Shown: positions 63,098 to 64,000 of the stretch, piece by piece
Layout of the letters: each line of letters begins with the position of its first letter
How positions within the stretch are numbered: position 1 is the stretch's first letter
Assembly: GCF_002869745.1 (NCBI RefSeq)
Contig: NZ_PNOS01000017.1
Span: 17,228 to 81,227, forward strand
DNA length: 64,000 nucleotides
Direction: 5' to 3'
Source: Oceaniglobus roseus
GTDB taxonomy: Bacteria; Pseudomonadota; Alphaproteobacteria; Rhodobacterales; Rhodobacteraceae
Notes under the pieces: generated by a model
Told to the model about the DNA's origin: nothing
Databases searched by the model: none
What the model saw: the letters and a program-made list of their open reading frames with translations, nothing else
Position numbers and translations under genes: made by a program

Positions 63098-63901
63098 ATG
63101 CGCGTTCTCGGTCTGATGATCCTCCTGCTGGTCGCCGCCTTTCCCGCCCGGGCACAGGAGGTCGAGGTGGACGTGGAGCTTCTGCTGCTGGTCGACGTCT
63201 CCCGCTCGATGTCGCCGACCGAACTCGAGATCCAGCGGCGCGGCTATGCCGAGGCGATCCTGTCGCCGACGGTGATCGAGGCGGTGCGAAACGGACTCCT
63301 CGGGCGCACCGCGGTCTCCTATGTCGAATGGGCGGGGTCGCATTCGCAGCGGGTGGTCGTGGACTGGATGCTCCTCGAGGACGAGGCGGACGCGCGCGCC
63401 TTCGCCGACAGCCTGACCGCCACCTTCAGCCTGACCATGCGGCGCACCTCGCTCTCGGGGGCCATCGACTTCGGCGCGCGCAGCCTGCGCGACAACGGCT
63501 TCCGGGGCCTGCGGCGGGTGATGGACATCTCCGGCGACGGGCCGAACAACGAGGGCGGGCCGGTGCTGCCCGCCCGCGACGCGGCGCTGGCGCAGGGGCT
63601 GATCATCAACGGACTGCCGCTGATGACCGAAGGCGGCCGCTACGACCGCTGGAGCCTCGAGGATCTGGACCAGTATTACCTGAACTGCGTGATCGGCGGG
63701 CCCGGCGCCTTCGCGATCCCCGTCACCGACTGGGCGCAGTTCGCCGAGGCCGTGCGCCGCAAGCTGGTGCTGGAACTTGTCGGCACGCCCGTGGCGGTGC
63801 CGCAGAAGGCGCAGTACAGCGGAGTGACGCCCCAGGGCTACGACTGCCTGATCGGCGAGAAGATGTGGGAGAGCAACCGGCGCTACTGGACCGAGCCCTG
63901 A
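63098..63901 (+). CDS. Exported DUF1194 protein (von Willebrand factor A-like)
   Basis: 267 residues; signal peptide MRVLGLMILLLVAAFPARA, then a vWA domain with the MIDAS D33-x-S35-x-S37 (LVDVSRSMS), a conserved threonine region TRRTSLSGAI-like (here MRRTSLSGAI), and DISGDGPNNEG. DUF1194 proteins are periplasmic, metal-binding and of unknown role. Conserved cysteines near YYLNCVIGG and GYDCLIGEKMW. Confidence 0.85.
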   Translation: MRVLGLMILLLVAAFPARAQEVEVDVELLLLVDVSRSMSPTELEIQRRGYAEAILSPTVIEAVRNGLLGRTAVSYVEWAGSHSQRVVVDWMLLEDEADARAFADSLTATFSLTMRRTSLSGAIDFGARSLRDNGFRGLRRVMDISGDGPNNEGGPVLPARDAALAQGLIINGLPLMTEGGRYDRWSLEDLDQYYLNCVIGGPGAFAIPVTDWAQFAEAVRRKLVLELVGTPVAVPQKAQYSGVTPQGYDCLIGEKMWESNRRYWTEP

Positions 63902-63926
63902 GGAATGGCCGGGATCCCCGCCTACA

Positions 63927-63940
63927 CCGGCGCGCGCCGG
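63927..63940. terminator. Short palindrome between convergent genes
   Basis: CCGGCG-CG-CGCCGG, a 14-base palindrome between the DUF1194 stop and the end of the last minus-strand gene; a possible but weak transcription end, as no T-run follows. Confidence 0.35.
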
Positions 63941-63946
63941 CCCGGG

Positions 63947-64000
63947 TTACTTCCGCAGGACCCATTGACCGCCGCGCGTGTCCGGCCACGGCGCCGAAAG
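63947..64000 (-). CDS. 3' end of a gene running in from the right edge
   Basis: Seventeen codons and a TAA stop on the minus strand, ending GGQWVLRK. G/C-rich third positions and the convergent layout support a real gene end, but there is too little to identify it. Confidence 0.4.
   Translation of the reverse strand, partial: LSAPWPDTRGGQWVLRK

Overview
The window is a GC-rich stretch of chromosome-like DNA, very probably from an alphaproteobacterium of the Rhodobacterales (Rhodobacter/Paracoccus relatives). The reasons are the strong G/C bias at third codon positions, a mannitol/sorbitol operon laid out like the Rhodobacter sphaeroides one, a fructose-type ABC system like rhizobial frcBCA, a urease operon broken up by the small genes usual in this order, SelD fused to a flavoprotein, and dispersed GCCTCCGGCGGGAGTAT-type intergenic elements. 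I saw no transposases, phage genes, CRISPR arrays, rRNA or tRNA genes.

Layout. 0-1.5 kb: the start of a HerA-type ATPase gene (minus), a 390-base gap with two strong terminators that may end two small RNAs, and an IalB-family exported protein. 1.5-9.1 kb (minus): polyol uptake and oxidation, with a SorC regulator, a binding protein, two permeases, an ATPase, mannitol 2-dehydrogenase and D-lyxose isomerase. 9.2-18.8 kb: hexuronate and unsaturated-uronate use, with KDG kinase and an FCD regulator facing uxaC, a TRAP transporter, kdgF, kduI, kduD and a fructuronate reductase. 18.9-24.8 kb: a ROK regulator facing frcB-frcC-frcA, with a xylulokinase gene converging on it. 25-27.4 kb: a dimethylglycine/sarcosine dehydrogenase-like flavoprotein.

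27.6-32.0 kb is the most interesting part: a GntR/UTRA regulator and a Gfo/Idh-fold protein face an FMNH2-dependent sulfonate monooxygenase, an aldo-keto reductase and a flavin reductase. This is the core of the oxidative sulfoquinovose (sulfo-SMO) route: the monooxygenase would release sulfite from the sugar sulfonate, the reductase would turn the resulting 6-oxo-sugar into glucose, and the Gfo/Idh protein is a candidate NAD+-dependent sulfoquinovosidase. The letters smo are used in the literature both for this pathway and for the unrelated sorbitol/mannitol operon at 3.8-8 kb.

32.1-36.8 kb: a LolD/FtsX-type ABC exporter with an AttH/CrtC-like lipocalin-fold protein and a PNPOx-fold protein. 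36.9-40.2 kb: a SelD fusion converging on the tRNA 2-selenouridine synthase gene. 40.2-42.4 kb: a renalase-like flavoprotein and a cytochrome P450. 42.4-50.6 kb: a divergent glycosyltransferase/methyltransferase cluster that probably makes a surface glycan. 50.7-59.3 kb (minus): urease, in the order ureD-ureA-ureB-ureC-ureE-ureF-ureG, with eight or so unrelated small genes inserted. 59.5-63.9 kb: housekeeping pyrC, pyrE and dnaB, then a DUF1194 von Willebrand-type protein, and the end of one more gene on the minus strand.

All assignments come from reading motifs and recalling family features; no database search was possible. Start codons were chosen from ribosome-binding sites and signal peptides, and differ from the longest open frame where stated.
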